Source: Paraburkholderia hayleyella (GTDB lineage Bacteria; Pseudomonadota; Gammaproteobacteria; Burkholderiales; Burkholderiaceae). From it: 64,000 bases of DNA. The translations under genes were made by a program, and so were the position numbers. The stretch lies in assembly GCF_009455685.1 (NCBI RefSeq), contig NZ_QPES01000001.1, positions 930,001 through 994,000 on the forward strand. The letters run 5' to 3'. A model generated the notes under the pieces. That model was not told the origin of the DNA. It saw only the letters and a program-made list of their open reading frames with translations, and did no database searches. Shown piece after piece: positions 8,911-18,128 of this stretch (its first letter is position 1; each line of letters starts with the position of its first letter).

Positions 8911-9747
8911 TTAATCAGCGAATAACGTTTCAATCGCATCGTTACGCCAGCCCGTGCCCGTGAGCTGGCGGTCGGTCACCATGAATACATCCCGTTCGAA
9001 TACGGGTGCATTGGGCACAGGAAAAAGCCGTTCGCGGTATTCCGGCAAATCCAGCCAGCGCTGCGGCAAATAAGCCGAGCCCCCGACATTTAATAAATAG
9101 CTCAACGCGATGCTGGCATCGCTGAACGACACCAGCGGCGTATCGTCCACCGGATACGCACGGAAATGCTGCTCGCGGTAGCCTGCACCCCAGTCGATAA
9201 ACACATAACGCGGGTCCCAGCGCACCAGCTCGCGTGGCGAGGTCGAGACCAGCACCAGCGAATCGGCAAACAGCTTGCGGGTGGACCAGTCGGTTTTGAT
9301 CGTGGGCTCATGCAGCACCGCAACGTCGATCTCGCCTGCATCGAGTTTGTCGAGGACCGTCTTGGCATCCGCGACGACAGCATTGAACGCGACCGTCGTC
9401 ACCGTGTTCTGGAATGCCGCCATGCGCTCTAGCAGGTAGTCGCACCAGAGCGAGGGCGGCGCGCCCACGGTCAGGATGCCGATAAAACCTTGTGGCAGCG
9501 CAATTTCCTGACGCGCCTTGCTCCAGCTACGCACCACCGATTGCGCGTAAGGCAGAAAGGCGCGGCCCGCCTGGGTGAGCTCCACGACATTGTTCAGACG
9601 GCGGAAGAGCTTTTGCCCGAGGCTGGTTTCCAGCGTCTGGATCCGGGCGCTGACAGTGGGCTGGCTGATAAAGAGCAATTGCGATGCGCGGCTGAAACTG
9701 CCGACTTCAGCAATTTTCAGAAACGTTTCCAGAACAGCAATGTGCAT
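8911..9747 (-). CDS. LysR-family transcriptional regulator
   Basis: 278 aa. The N-terminal winged helix is textbook LysR (LETFLKIAEVGSFSRASQLL, ISQPTVSARIQTLE, GQKLFRRLN), followed by a periplasmic-binding-protein-like effector domain (ILTVGAPPSLWCDYLLERM). It is divergent from the betaine-type ABC operon that starts at 9960 across 212 bp, so it most likely controls that operon, perhaps in response to its substrate. Confidence 0.93.
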   Translation of the reverse strand: MHIAVLETFLKIAEVGSFSRASQLLFISQPTVSARIQTLETSLGQKLFRRLNNVVELTQAGRAFLPYAQSVVRSWSKARQEIALPQGFIGILTVGAPPSLWCDYLLERMAAFQNTVTTVAFNAVVADAKTVLDKLDAGEIDVAVLHEPTIKTDWSTRKLFADSLVLVSTSPRELVRWDPRYVFIDWGAGYREQHFRAYPVDDTPLVSFSDASIALSYLLNVGGSAYLPQRWLDLPEYRERLFPVPNAPVFERDVFMVTDRQLTGTGWRNDAIETLFAD

Positions 9748-9959
9748 CGCGCTTCCTATATTGACCTGTATTAGAAATTTCGATGATACCCATCAAGATT
9801 ATTGTCTTTTTTGGAGGGTAGTAGGGGCCTATGATGCCTAAAAATGAGATAAAGGTTCAGACTTAAGACTTTTCTCAGGCGAGACAGGCACACCCCAGGC
9901 ACACCCGTTAGCGATGTGGCGCAGTTTTCCGCTAACCGACTTTTTCGAAAGGCAAGCCC

Positions 9960-11087
9960 GTGACACAAACAAGGGTTGGACCCGATGGCGAAGGTTCTCT
10001 GTCAGCCGGAGCGCAAGCCCCGGCGATTATCGATTGCCGGGGTATCTGGAAAATTTTCGGCGCCGAGCATCTCGCCCCTGACGTGAGGCAGCGCATCCTC
10101 GCGGGCGAACTGGACGCGGCGCAAGTACGCAGCGAGCACGGCTGCGTGATGAGCGTGCAGGACGTCAGTTTTTCGGTGTATCCCGGCGAGATTTTCTGCG
10201 TGATGGGTTTGTCGGGCAGTGGCAAGTCCACGCTGATTCGCCATATCAACCGCCTGATCGAGCCGACGGCGGGCGATGTCATGATCGATGGCGAATCGAT
10301 TTGCCGCTATAACGCGCGTGCGTTGCGGGCATTGCGTTCGACCCGGGTGGGAATGGTGTTCCAGAACATGGCGCTGCTGCCGCACCGTAGTGTGGAGAGC
10401 AATGTCGGGTTGGCACTCGAATTGCGCGGCGTCAATGCCGCCGCGCGGGCACAAACCGTGGCGCATGTGCTGGACGTGGTGGGCCTCGGCGGCTGGGCAG
10501 GCTGTCAGGTGCGCGAGCTTTCCGGGGGCATGCAGCAGCGCGTCGGGCTCGCGCGTGCTCTCGCCGCCGACCCTGGCATCCTCCTCATGGATGAGCCGTT
10601 TAGTGCACTCGATCCGCTGATCCGGCGGCAGTTGCAAAACGAATTCAAGAGCCTCTCGCGCGACATGGGTAAAACCACGGTGTTCATCACCCATGATCTC
10701 GATGAAGCAATCCGCCTCGGGGACCGTATCGCCATCATGAAAGATGGCCGCTTCGTTCAGGTTGGCACGCCGGCTGAAATCGTGATGCAACCTGCGGATG
10801 GTTTCGTCGCCGAGTTCGTGCAGGGTATTTCACGCATGAATGTGGTGCAGGCCGCGCAGATCATGCTGCCGCTCGCGGCTTATCTGGGTGAGATGGAGCT
10901 GCAGGGCCCGCGCGCGGCGGATCTGGCGCATCTGCCACGAGCGCAAACCGATAGCCCGCTGCACGCGTTGATTGATCTGGCCGTCGGGCAGCAACAGCCG
11001 ATTGCGATTTATCACGATGGTGCGATCGCGGGGGTGGTGACGCCTCGCGTTCTTTTGCAAACCGTTCGGCAAGGACATCAGGCATGA
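9960..11087 (+). CDS. proV: Quaternary-amine (glycine betaine/proline type) ABC transporter, ATPase
   Basis: 375 aa ATP-binding subunit of a QAT-family importer. Walker A GLSGSGKST, signature LSGGMQQRVGLARA, Walker B ILLMDEPFSALD and switch ITHDLDEA are complete. Before Walker A is the QAT-type N-terminal extension (IWKIFG...VSFSVYPGEIFCVMG). The C-terminal about 100 residues resemble the CBS tail (GAIAGVVTPRVLLQTV). The start is GTG with AAAGG upstream. Its stop overlaps the permease start by ATGA. Confidence 0.92.
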   Translation: MTQTRVGPDGEGSLSAGAQAPAIIDCRGIWKIFGAEHLAPDVRQRILAGELDAAQVRSEHGCVMSVQDVSFSVYPGEIFCVMGLSGSGKSTLIRHINRLIEPTAGDVMIDGESICRYNARALRALRSTRVGMVFQNMALLPHRSVESNVGLALELRGVNAAARAQTVAHVLDVVGLGGWAGCQVRELSGGMQQRVGLARALAADPGILLMDEPFSALDPLIRRQLQNEFKSLSRDMGKTTVFITHDLDEAIRLGDRIAIMKDGRFVQVGTPAEIVMQPADGFVAEFVQGISRMNVVQAAQIMLPLAAYLGEMELQGPRAADLAHLPRAQTDSPLHALIDLAVGQQQPIAIYHDGAIAGVVTPRVLLQTVRQGHQA

Positions 11088-12403
11088 GCGACAAACTCGC
11101 AACGCTGCGCGGCCGTCCGCTTGAGCCCGCCCGCACAGCCACGACGACAACCACGGCAATGGCAACGGCAACGATGCCCTCCACGGCTTCGATGTTGTCA
11201 CGGCACACGCTGCTGGCATGGGCCTTGCCGCCGCTTTACTGCGCCCGCCACGGTGCCCGCTGGCTCTACTGGGTGGCGCTTGCGCTCGAGTTCACCGCGC
11301 TCCTGCAACTGTTCGGTACTCATCCGTTATGGGGTGGGCTGGCTGCGCTGGCGTCGCGCGGTTTGGTTCTGGCCGCTGGCGCACGACGTATTCCGGGGGG
11401 GGCCAGCCAGAGGCCGGCCACGGGCTACGCCGCGCTGGCCGTGCTGGTGTATCTCGTGATGCTGGCGCTTCCCTGGCTGGCCTTGGGTATGCCTGTGTTG
11501 CATGCGCAGATGCTGAGCTTTCCGGCCTTGCCTGGCGCCCTCGATGTTGTGGCCAACGGCATTGATCATGCCGTTGAATGGATGACCACGCAGTTTTCCA
11601 GCCAGTTCATGGGCTTGACGCAAGCGATGAACGCGTGGCTGCTGCTGCTCGAAGCCATGCTGGCAGCCGTACCCTGGCCGCTGGCGCTGGCTTTGCTGGG
11701 CTTCGCCGCATGGCGCAAGGGCGGCCTCGGAGCGGGTGTGTTCACGCTGCTGGCGCTGGGTTATCTCGGGCTCTTCGGCTTCTGGGACAAAGCGGTGACC
11801 ACGGCGGCACTGGTGCTGGCGGCCTTCATCGTGTGCCTTGTGTTGGGGATCCCGCTGGGTATCGCGGCGGCTAAAAACCGCATCGTGAAGGCCTGCATCA
11901 TGCCCTGTCTCGATGTGATGCAAACCATGCCGAGCTTTGTTTACCTGCTGCCTGCCGTGGCGTTCTTCTCGATTGGCAAACCGCCAGCCCTGGTGGCGAC
12001 GGTGATTTTCTCCATGCCGCCGCTGATTCGCCTGACGTGCCTCGGTCTCGATCAGGTGCCGCTGGTCGTCAAGGAAGCGTTGTACGCCCATGGCGCGACG
12101 CCTTGGCAGACCCTGCTCAAAGCGGAATTGCCGCTGGCTGCGCCATCGATCAGCGCAGGCGTGAACCAGTCGATCATGATGAGCTTGTCGATGGTCGTGA
12201 TCGCGTCGCTGATTGGCGGCGGCGGGCTGGGCTACGACGTGATGTTCGCGTTGCAAAACGTGCAGTACGGACGCGGCATTCTCGCCGGGTTGGCGATTGT
12301 GTTTTGCGCGATTATTTTTGACCGCCTGATGCGGCGTCAAAGCCCCGCGGCAGAAACGCGCTTCAAGAAAAGCGTGAATGCAAGCGGCCCTGTTGGTCCC
12401 TAG
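11084..12403 (+). CDS. proW: Betaine-type ABC transporter permease
   Basis: 439 aa, longer than ProW of E. coli. A hydrophilic Thr/Ala-rich low-complexity N-terminus (residues about 18-35) precedes several hydrophobic segments and a C-terminal BPD-transp-1 domain (CLVLGIPLGIAAAKN, MQTMPSFVYLLPAVAFFSIG, EALYAHGATPWQTLLKAELPLA EAA loop, MSLSMVVIASLIGGGGLG). The EAA loop identifies it as the permease of the neighbouring ATPase. Overlaps proV by 4 bp. Confidence 0.9.
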   Translation: MSDKLATLRGRPLEPARTATTTTTAMATATMPSTASMLSRHTLLAWALPPLYCARHGARWLYWVALALEFTALLQLFGTHPLWGGLAALASRGLVLAAGARRIPGGASQRPATGYAALAVLVYLVMLALPWLALGMPVLHAQMLSFPALPGALDVVANGIDHAVEWMTTQFSSQFMGLTQAMNAWLLLLEAMLAAVPWPLALALLGFAAWRKGGLGAGVFTLLALGYLGLFGFWDKAVTTAALVLAAFIVCLVLGIPLGIAAAKNRIVKACIMPCLDVMQTMPSFVYLLPAVAFFSIGKPPALVATVIFSMPPLIRLTCLGLDQVPLVVKEALYAHGATPWQTLLKAELPLAAPSISAGVNQSIMMSLSMVVIASLIGGGGLGYDVMFALQNVQYGRGILAGLAIVFCAIIFDRLMRRQSPAAETRFKKSVNASGPVGP

Positions 12404-12415
12404 GAGGAGAGACAC

Positions 12416-13447
12416 ATGTCTGGAAAATTTGCACGTCGATTTGTAGCGCGCTGCACACTGGCCGCGGTGACTGCCGCAGTGACGGTCATCACGCCGGCGT
12501 TCGCCAAAACCCCGGTGGTCCTCGGGCAACTGACGTGGGACGAACCTCGCGCGGTGGATGCCGTGCTCAAAGTCGTGCTCGAAAAATATCTCGATGCCCA
12601 GGTGAGTTTGATTGCGGCGGATCAATCCGCGATCTTCGCAGCGATGGACAAGGGCGATGGCGCTGTCGATGTTCATCCGGCGATCTGGTCCGCTGCGCAA
12701 ACCGCCAATTTGCGCAAGTACGTGGATGAGCGCAAGACGGTGGCGCTGAACAAGGCACCGTACTTTGCCACCGATGGGTTTTACGTACCGCGTTATATGG
12801 CCGACAAGTACAAGATCCGTTCGGTGACGGACCTGAAAAAACCGGAGATTGCGAAGCTGTTCGATGTCAATGGCGATGGCCGGGGCGATTTCTGGCCGGG
12901 TGCGCCAGGCTGGGGCGTGACGGATATCTATCGGGTCAAGGCGAAAAGCTACGGACTGACGCAATACTACGACGCGTATATCGTGCCGGACGCGCTCTTC
13001 AAGGCGCAATTGAAAAAACGTTATGCCGCGCACCAGGGCATGCTGTTTTATTACTGGAAACCGGAAGCGTTATTTCAGCAATACGATCTGGTGAAACTCG
13101 AAGAGCCGAAATTCGATGGCTATGCGATGGATTCCTGGAAAGGCAAGCCGGAATACAAGGCGGATGGTTGCTACAACTATATTGAGCCGCAAAAGAGTGC
13201 GGACTGGCTCGAAAAAAGCCGTATTACCTGCGAGACACCGCCCCAGCCGATTTATATCGGTTACACCCGCACGCTTGAAAAGCGAGCGCCGCAGATTGCC
13301 GCCTTTTTATCCCGGGTAGCGATCAGGACCGATGACGTTAACGCATGGATTTACGACATGACGGTCAATGGCAAAACCCCGGATGCGATGGCCGAGGACT
13401 GGGTGGCCAGGCATCCTGACCGGGTCAAGGCATGGGTTGGCAATTGA
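12416..13447 (+). CDS. proX: Betaine-type ABC transporter, periplasmic binding protein
   Basis: 343 aa, exported: a Sec signal peptide ends near AFA-KTP (residue about 30). The mature protein is an OpuAC-type substrate-binding domain (VVLGQLTWDEPRAVD, DKGDGAVDVHPAIW, FWPGAPGWGVTD, FYYWKPEALF) with several Trp and Tyr that could build the aromatic box for a quaternary amine. Strong SD AGGAGG 8 nt before the ATG. Third gene of the operon; choline, betaine or a related amine is likely, the exact substrate unknown. Confidence 0.9.
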   Translation: MSGKFARRFVARCTLAAVTAAVTVITPAFAKTPVVLGQLTWDEPRAVDAVLKVVLEKYLDAQVSLIAADQSAIFAAMDKGDGAVDVHPAIWSAAQTANLRKYVDERKTVALNKAPYFATDGFYVPRYMADKYKIRSVTDLKKPEIAKLFDVNGDGRGDFWPGAPGWGVTDIYRVKAKSYGLTQYYDAYIVPDALFKAQLKKRYAAHQGMLFYYWKPEALFQQYDLVKLEEPKFDGYAMDSWKGKPEYKADGCYNYIEPQKSADWLEKSRITCETPPQPIYIGYTRTLEKRAPQIAAFLSRVAIRTDDVNAWIYDMTVNGKTPDAMAEDWVARHPDRVKAWVGN

Positions 13448-13745
13448 TTTGAAATAAGCCCAGGCGAGCAGAAAAGCCAGGCAGGCGGGTACGGGCAGAA
13501 GTGGCTGCGGTAAATGAATGACGCGATGCTTTTCTGTCCCGGTTATTTTCAGCAGTGGCTTGTTTATGTAAATGAGCCAGGCTAATTCGAAAATGAACCC
13601 GGTTGATTTTAAAGACTGAGTGATCCGCTGTTTTTTTCAGATGTAATCAAACTCAAACGCTGCCAGAGCGAAAGCGGACGGCACAGGCGTCAGGTACCGG
13701 CACGCGTGTGCGGCGGCACTCACGGCACTTATTTATAGGCAGGCA
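13448..13745. other. Intergenic region before the flavin monooxygenase cluster
   Basis: 298 bp, no gene or clear regulator site seen. It should contain the promoter of the cluster at 13746-18024. Confidence 0.4.
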
Positions 13746-14792
13746 ATGATGGACTTCAATTATTTTTTAACGAGTTATTTGCCCAGCAAGGAATACGGTG
13801 GCAAACGGCTTTATGACGAAATGATCGAACAGGCGGTATTAGCCGAGCGTCTGGGTTTTCGCGCGGTTTCCATTCCGGAACACCATCTGGTGAATATCCT
13901 GATCGTGCCTTCGCCGCTGCAACTGGCGGTGAAAATTGCCGCGCTTACCCAGCGATTGGAAATCATGACTTCCATTGTCGTGCTGCCTGTGCGTGACATG
14001 CGCGTGTTTGCGGGCGAGGCGGTTCAAGCCGACATGCTGTGCGATGGCCGCCTGGTGGTCGGCGTAGGGCGCGGTGCCTTCGCTTATGAACTGGAGCGCC
14101 TGGGCGTGCCGATGAACGAGACGCGTGAGCGCTTCGACGAATCGCTCGCGGTGCTGCAAGCGCTGCTCACCGAAGAAGAAGTGTCATGGGATGGCACGTA
14201 TTACAAGTTTGATCCGCTGACCGTGATGCCTCGACCAATGCGGCCGCTGCCGCTGATGGTGGCGGCGATGGCGCCTGAAGGCATTTATCACTGCGCGAAA
14301 CAGGGCTTCAACATTCAGACCACACCGCTGCAAGCCTCACACGACGTCTTGCTGCAACAGGTTGAGGCCTTTCATCGCGGCAAGGCCGAGGCGGGCGCAC
14401 GCGGCGAGCATTTGCGCCTGTCGCTGCAGCGCCCTGTTTATCTGGCCACCGATGAAGCCGATGCGCGCGCCAAGCTCGCGCTCACCTACGAGTACTACAA
14501 GCGCTTCGATAACGTGTTTTCCGGGCCCGGCGTGGTGAACCACGGCTTGATCGAACCGCTGCCGCGCAAGCAAACACTCGAAGAAATGGCCAGCAACATC
14601 CTGATCTGCCCACCCGATGAAATGATTGACCGTCTTGGCCAGTACGCTGAGGCCGGAATCGACGAAGTCATTTTCAGCGCAGGGTTTGGCCAGTCGCATG
14701 AAGAAACGGCCGACATGATGCAGCGTTTCGCACGTGATGTGATGCCGCATTTCACGGGCCAGCGTGTGCCTGCTGTAGCGTCGGCAGCTTAA
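13746..14792 (+). CDS. LLM-class flavin-dependent monooxygenase
   Basis: 348 aa bacterial-luciferase-like TIM-barrel protein. Family marks: AERLGFRAVSIPEHHL, SIVVLPVRDMRVFAGEAVQADMLCDGRLVVGVGRG, RFDESLAVLQALLTEE, and PLPLMVAAMAPEGI. Such enzymes use reduced FMN supplied by a separate reductase; the reductase gene at 15970 in the same cluster fits this. The substrate cannot be named. ATG codons at 13746 and 13749 are both possible starts. Confidence 0.88.
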   Translation: MMDFNYFLTSYLPSKEYGGKRLYDEMIEQAVLAERLGFRAVSIPEHHLVNILIVPSPLQLAVKIAALTQRLEIMTSIVVLPVRDMRVFAGEAVQADMLCDGRLVVGVGRGAFAYELERLGVPMNETRERFDESLAVLQALLTEEEVSWDGTYYKFDPLTVMPRPMRPLPLMVAAMAPEGIYHCAKQGFNIQTTPLQASHDVLLQQVEAFHRGKAEAGARGEHLRLSLQRPVYLATDEADARAKLALTYEYYKRFDNVFSGPGVVNHGLIEPLPRKQTLEEMASNILICPPDEMIDRLGQYAEAGIDEVIFSAGFGQSHEETADMMQRFARDVMPHFTGQRVPAVASAA

Positions 14793-14868
14793 ACCAGCCT
14801 GCTTTGTTTCCCCCCGTTTTTTTGGTTCATCCGCTTACCCGTTGCAGTTTTTTATCAGGAGTTTTGTC

Positions 14869-15066
14869 ATGCCAATCATCAAAGTCGAAATGTTTGCCGG
14901 GCGCACGCTCGAACAAAAACGCGAGCTGGGCCGCTCGCTGACCGATGCTTTCATCGAGGCCGCAGGCGGCAAACGCGAAAGCGTGCATGTGATTTTCACT
15001 GAAGTCGCCAAGGAGGACTGGAGCGTGGCAGGCGAGCTATGCAGCGACCGCGAAGCCCGCGCTTAA
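14869..15066 (+). CDS. 4-Oxalocrotonate tautomerase-like protein
   Basis: 65 aa, the usual size for a 4-OT subunit. Pro follows the initiator Met (catalytic Pro1 after processing) and Arg11 is present (FAGRT). The position of the second substrate-binding Arg39 is His (SVHVIFTEVAK), and the Phe50 position is Trp (DWSV). These changes suggest a substrate other than 2-hydroxymuconate. The ATG at 14869 follows CAGGAG; an upstream in-frame start would bury the essential Pro. Second gene of the LLM cluster. Confidence 0.85.
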   Translation: MPIIKVEMFAGRTLEQKRELGRSLTDAFIEAAGGKRESVHVIFTEVAKEDWSVAGELCSDREARA

Positions 15067-15175
15067 GCGCGGCGGCAATGGCCGTGGCAAATGTCGATGC
15101 AGCAGGCCTGGCCGAAAGCGGCGCGGGTTTCGATTTCAACGTGTGAGGCGGCGCGACGAGCGTTTTGATCTTGTG

Positions 15176-15973
15176 ATGAAACAGGCAGTGGAATGTGTCT
15201 ATAGCGATCAGGGCGAGGGTGAAGCGCTGATCATGGTGCATGGTATTGGCGCCCGGCGCAGCTTGTGGGATGAGGCTGCAAGGCAACTCAAGACGCGCTA
15301 TCGCTGCATCAGTTACGACTTGCGTGGACATGGCGAATCGGCGGCAACGGACGCGGTATTCACGCTCGATGATCTGGTGGACGATCTCGAAGCGCTGCGC
15401 GTGCGGCTTGGCATCGAGCGCGCGCATCTCGTTGGTCATTCGCTGGGCGGCATGATTGGACCGGCGTATGCCCGACGTTATCCCCAGCATGTGCGTTCGC
15501 TGGCGCTGTTGAGTACCGCGGCGTTTCGTACCGCGGACGATGCCGCGAAGGTCCAGGGGCTGGTGGCGGCGATGCGCAAGACGGGTGTTGCCGCCTCGCT
15601 GGAGGTGCTCGTGGCGCGCTGGTTTACGGACGCTTTTGCCGTGCAGCAGCCAGACATCGTGCAACGGCGCAGGCAGCAGGTGCTCGATACCGACGCGGGG
15701 GTTTTTCTCAATGTGTTCGATATTTACGCCACGACCGAAATGGCGGAGTGGTTGCCCGAGGTGACAGCCCCCACACTCGTGCTGACGGGCGAGTTTGATG
15801 GCGGCTGCCCGCCCCGGCTTAACCAGCGGATTGCGGCAGCGATGCCCCATGCCCAGCTTGTCGTGCTCGACACCCTCAAACATGCCCTGCTGATCGAAGC
15901 CCCTCTGCAGGTCGCGCAGTACCTGGGCCAGTTTCTCGATGCGGTATCCAACGTGAATGAGGCAACATCATGA
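15176..15973 (+). CDS. Alpha/beta hydrolase
   Basis: 265 aa. The fold is evident: oxyanion-loop motif MVHGIG, nucleophile elbow GHSLGGM (Ser89), acidic residue in LTGEFDGG and His in LKHALLIEAP. It resembles the 3-oxoadipate enol-lactonase/RutD-like group of small ring-product hydrolases. The ATG at 15176 lacks a strong SD; the open frame begins at 15143. Its stop overlaps the next gene by ATGA. Confidence 0.88.
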   Translation: MKQAVECVYSDQGEGEALIMVHGIGARRSLWDEAARQLKTRYRCISYDLRGHGESAATDAVFTLDDLVDDLEALRVRLGIERAHLVGHSLGGMIGPAYARRYPQHVRSLALLSTAAFRTADDAAKVQGLVAAMRKTGVAASLEVLVARWFTDAFAVQQPDIVQRRRQQVLDTDAGVFLNVFDIYATTEMAEWLPEVTAPTLVLTGEFDGGCPPRLNQRIAAAMPHAQLVVLDTLKHALLIEAPLQVAQYLGQFLDAVSNVNEATS

Positions 15974-16467
15974 TTCTCGATTCCCGCCAGGAAGCCTTCA
16001 GACAGGCCATGCGCCGGCTTGCGGCCACGGTGACGGTGGTGGCGACCGGCAGCGCGCCGCAGCGCAGTGGCTTGACTGCTACCGCAGTGTGTTCGCTGAC
16101 GGTCGATCCGCCGCAAGTGCTGGCCTGTCTGAATGCCGCGTCATCGACATGCGCCGCGATTCGTGAGGCGGGTACGTTTTCTATCAACTTGCTGCCGAGT
16201 CATCGTCAGGGTTTGGCCGAATGTTTTGCTGGGGTGGGCCATCTTCACGGCGAGCAGCGTTTTGCCAGCGGTGACTGGATGGACGAAACACCGGGCTGCC
16301 CGATTCTGCATGACGCGGTGGCGGCGATGGCGTGCGATTTGCGCAGCGCCTGGCAAATCGATACGCACTTCGTCATGATTGGCGCGGTGCAGAAACTCTG
16401 GCTCGCCAGCGAAGCTTTGCCACTGGTGTATCGCAATGGTCAGTTCGGTACCTGGTCACCGGTGTAG
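15970..16467 (+). CDS. Flavin reductase (HpaC/RutF-like)
   Basis: 165 aa FMN-binding split-barrel reductase. Motifs: MRRLAATVTVVAT, GLTATAVCSLTVDPPQVLACLN, TFSINLLPSHRQGLAECFAG. It makes reduced flavin from NAD(P)H for the partner oxygenase, here most likely the LLM protein at 13746. Coupled to the hydrolase gene by ATGA. Confidence 0.9.
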   Translation: MILDSRQEAFRQAMRRLAATVTVVATGSAPQRSGLTATAVCSLTVDPPQVLACLNAASSTCAAIREAGTFSINLLPSHRQGLAECFAGVGHLHGEQRFASGDWMDETPGCPILHDAVAAMACDLRSAWQIDTHFVMIGAVQKLWLASEALPLVYRNGQFGTWSPV

Positions 16468-16566
16468 GCTGCGTCTGGCGGGAGCGCGTCGGGCTCCCTT
16501 TTTCGCTATCTGTTATCCGTTATCCGCGCGGTTAGCCCGCGCGTTTTACCCGAGAGCACGTGAACC

Positions 16567-18024
16567 ATGACCATTCAATCCAGTTACCCAGATTCGCAGC
16601 TTTTCATCGACGGCCAATGGCGGGGAGGCGCAGCGGGCCGCACGATCGAGGTACTCAATCCCTTCGACGAGACCCGCATCGGCCACGTAGCCCATGCCGA
16701 GCTAGCCGATCTCGATCTGGCGCTGGCGGCGGCGGATCGCGGCTTTGCGCTGTGGCGGCGGGAGAGCGCGCAGCAACGGGCTGCGCTCATGCGTCGCGCC
16801 GCTGACCTGGTGCGCCACCGCGCCACCGAGGCGGCACACCTGATGACACTAGAGCAGGGCAAGCCGTTGGCCCAGGCGCGCGGCGAAGTGCTTGCGGCGG
16901 CGGACATCATCGACTGGTTCGCTGAAGAAGCGCGCCGCGCTTATGGCCGGATTGTTCCGGCACGCGCTGAAACCGTGCGGCAACTGGTCGTGAAAGAACC
17001 CGTGGGCCCGGTTGCCGCGTTCACGCCATGGAATTTCCCCGTGAATCAGGCCGTGCGGAAAATTTCGGCGGCCCTGGCTTCCGGTTGCTCGATCATACTC
17101 AAAGGTCCCGAAGAGACGCCTGCCTCGTGCGCGATGCTGGTTCAGGCGTTTCATGACGCAGGGTTGCCGGCGGGCGTGGTGAATCTCGTGTTCGGCACAC
17201 CCGCGATGATCTCGACGCATCTGATTGCGCATCCTGTGATCCGCAAGGTGTCGTTTACCGGCTCGATTGCGGTGGGCAAGCAGCTCGCCGCACTCGCGGG
17301 ACAACATATGAAACGCGTGACGATGGAGCTGGGCGGCCACGCGCCGGTGATTGTCTGCGCCGATGCCGATATTGGCCGTGCCGCCCAGCTTTTGTGCGCG
17401 GCGAAGTTCCGCAATGCCGGACAGATTTGCATCGCGCCGACTCGTTTCCTGATTCACCGCTCGGTGTACGACGCTTTTGCCAGTGCGTTTGTGCAGGAGG
17501 CTCAGCGCCTGATCGTGGGCAATGGCCTGGCCGCCGATACCGACGTCGGGCCGCTCGCCAATGCACGGCGCGTGGCGGACATCGAGACGCTGGTCGCGGA
17601 AGCCCGCGAGCAGGGCGCCGTGTTACTCGCAGGCGGCACGCGCGTCGGCGCCAAGGGCTATGCCTACGCCCCGACGGTGTTGGGCGACGTGCCCATTGCC
17701 GCGCGCATCATGAATGACGAGCCGTTTGGCCCGGTAGCGCTACTGAACCGTTTTGATGAACTGGGCGATGCGATTGCCGAAGCCAATCGTTTGCCGTTTG
17801 GTCTTGCCGCCTACGCCTATGCGCGTTCGGCGAGCCAGATTGCCGCGATTGCGCGCGAGGTGGAGTGCGGCATGCTCTCGGTGAATCACCATGGCTTGTC
17901 CTTGCCCGAGCTGCCGTTTGGCGGCATCAGGGAATCGGGCTTTGGCTCGGAAGGCGGCGCCGAGGCGCTTGAAAGTTATCTCACGACAAAGCTGGTATCG
18001 GAGTACAGCGAACCGGCTCTTTGA
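16567..18024 (+). CDS. NAD(P)-dependent aldehyde dehydrogenase, succinate-semialdehyde type
   Basis: 485 aa. Catalytic elements are all present: Asn156 in TPWNFP, Lys179, Glu254 in MELGGHAP and nucleophile Cys288 in GQICIAP. The LEQGKPLAQARGEV and PFGGIRESGFGSEGG segments are characteristic of the succinate-semialdehyde dehydrogenase (GabD) branch. It closes the LLM cluster and would oxidise the aldehyde formed by ring or chain cleavage. A hairpin-like GCGCGAG/CTCGCGC pair follows near 18051-18087. Confidence 0.88.
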   Translation: MTIQSSYPDSQLFIDGQWRGGAAGRTIEVLNPFDETRIGHVAHAELADLDLALAAADRGFALWRRESAQQRAALMRRAADLVRHRATEAAHLMTLEQGKPLAQARGEVLAAADIIDWFAEEARRAYGRIVPARAETVRQLVVKEPVGPVAAFTPWNFPVNQAVRKISAALASGCSIILKGPEETPASCAMLVQAFHDAGLPAGVVNLVFGTPAMISTHLIAHPVIRKVSFTGSIAVGKQLAALAGQHMKRVTMELGGHAPVIVCADADIGRAAQLLCAAKFRNAGQICIAPTRFLIHRSVYDAFASAFVQEAQRLIVGNGLAADTDVGPLANARRVADIETLVAEAREQGAVLLAGGTRVGAKGYAYAPTVLGDVPIAARIMNDEPFGPVALLNRFDELGDAIAEANRLPFGLAAYAYARSASQIAAIAREVECGMLSVNHHGLSLPELPFGGIRESGFGSEGGAEALESYLTTKLVSEYSEPAL

Positions 18025-18104
18025 GCGGCGCGCTGAGTAGGGAGATGGCACGCGCGAGTGACACGGTTCGTCGTGACGCTCGCGCTATCGGACCAGAGTC
18101 AGGA

Positions 18105-18128
18105 GACCAGGACTAGGACCAGGACTAG
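18105..18128. repeat. Two tandem copies of GACCAGGACTAG
   Basis: Perfect 12-bp direct repeat (18105-18116 and 18117-18128). The second copy overlaps the stop codon of the MFS gene on the minus strand. Confidence 0.7.

Noticed and set aside
11327..13033. Long minus-strand open frame (568 codons) opposite proW-proX
   Set aside because: Its translation is His/Arg/Gln-rich with no domain, and it is the antisense shadow of two well-supported transporter genes.
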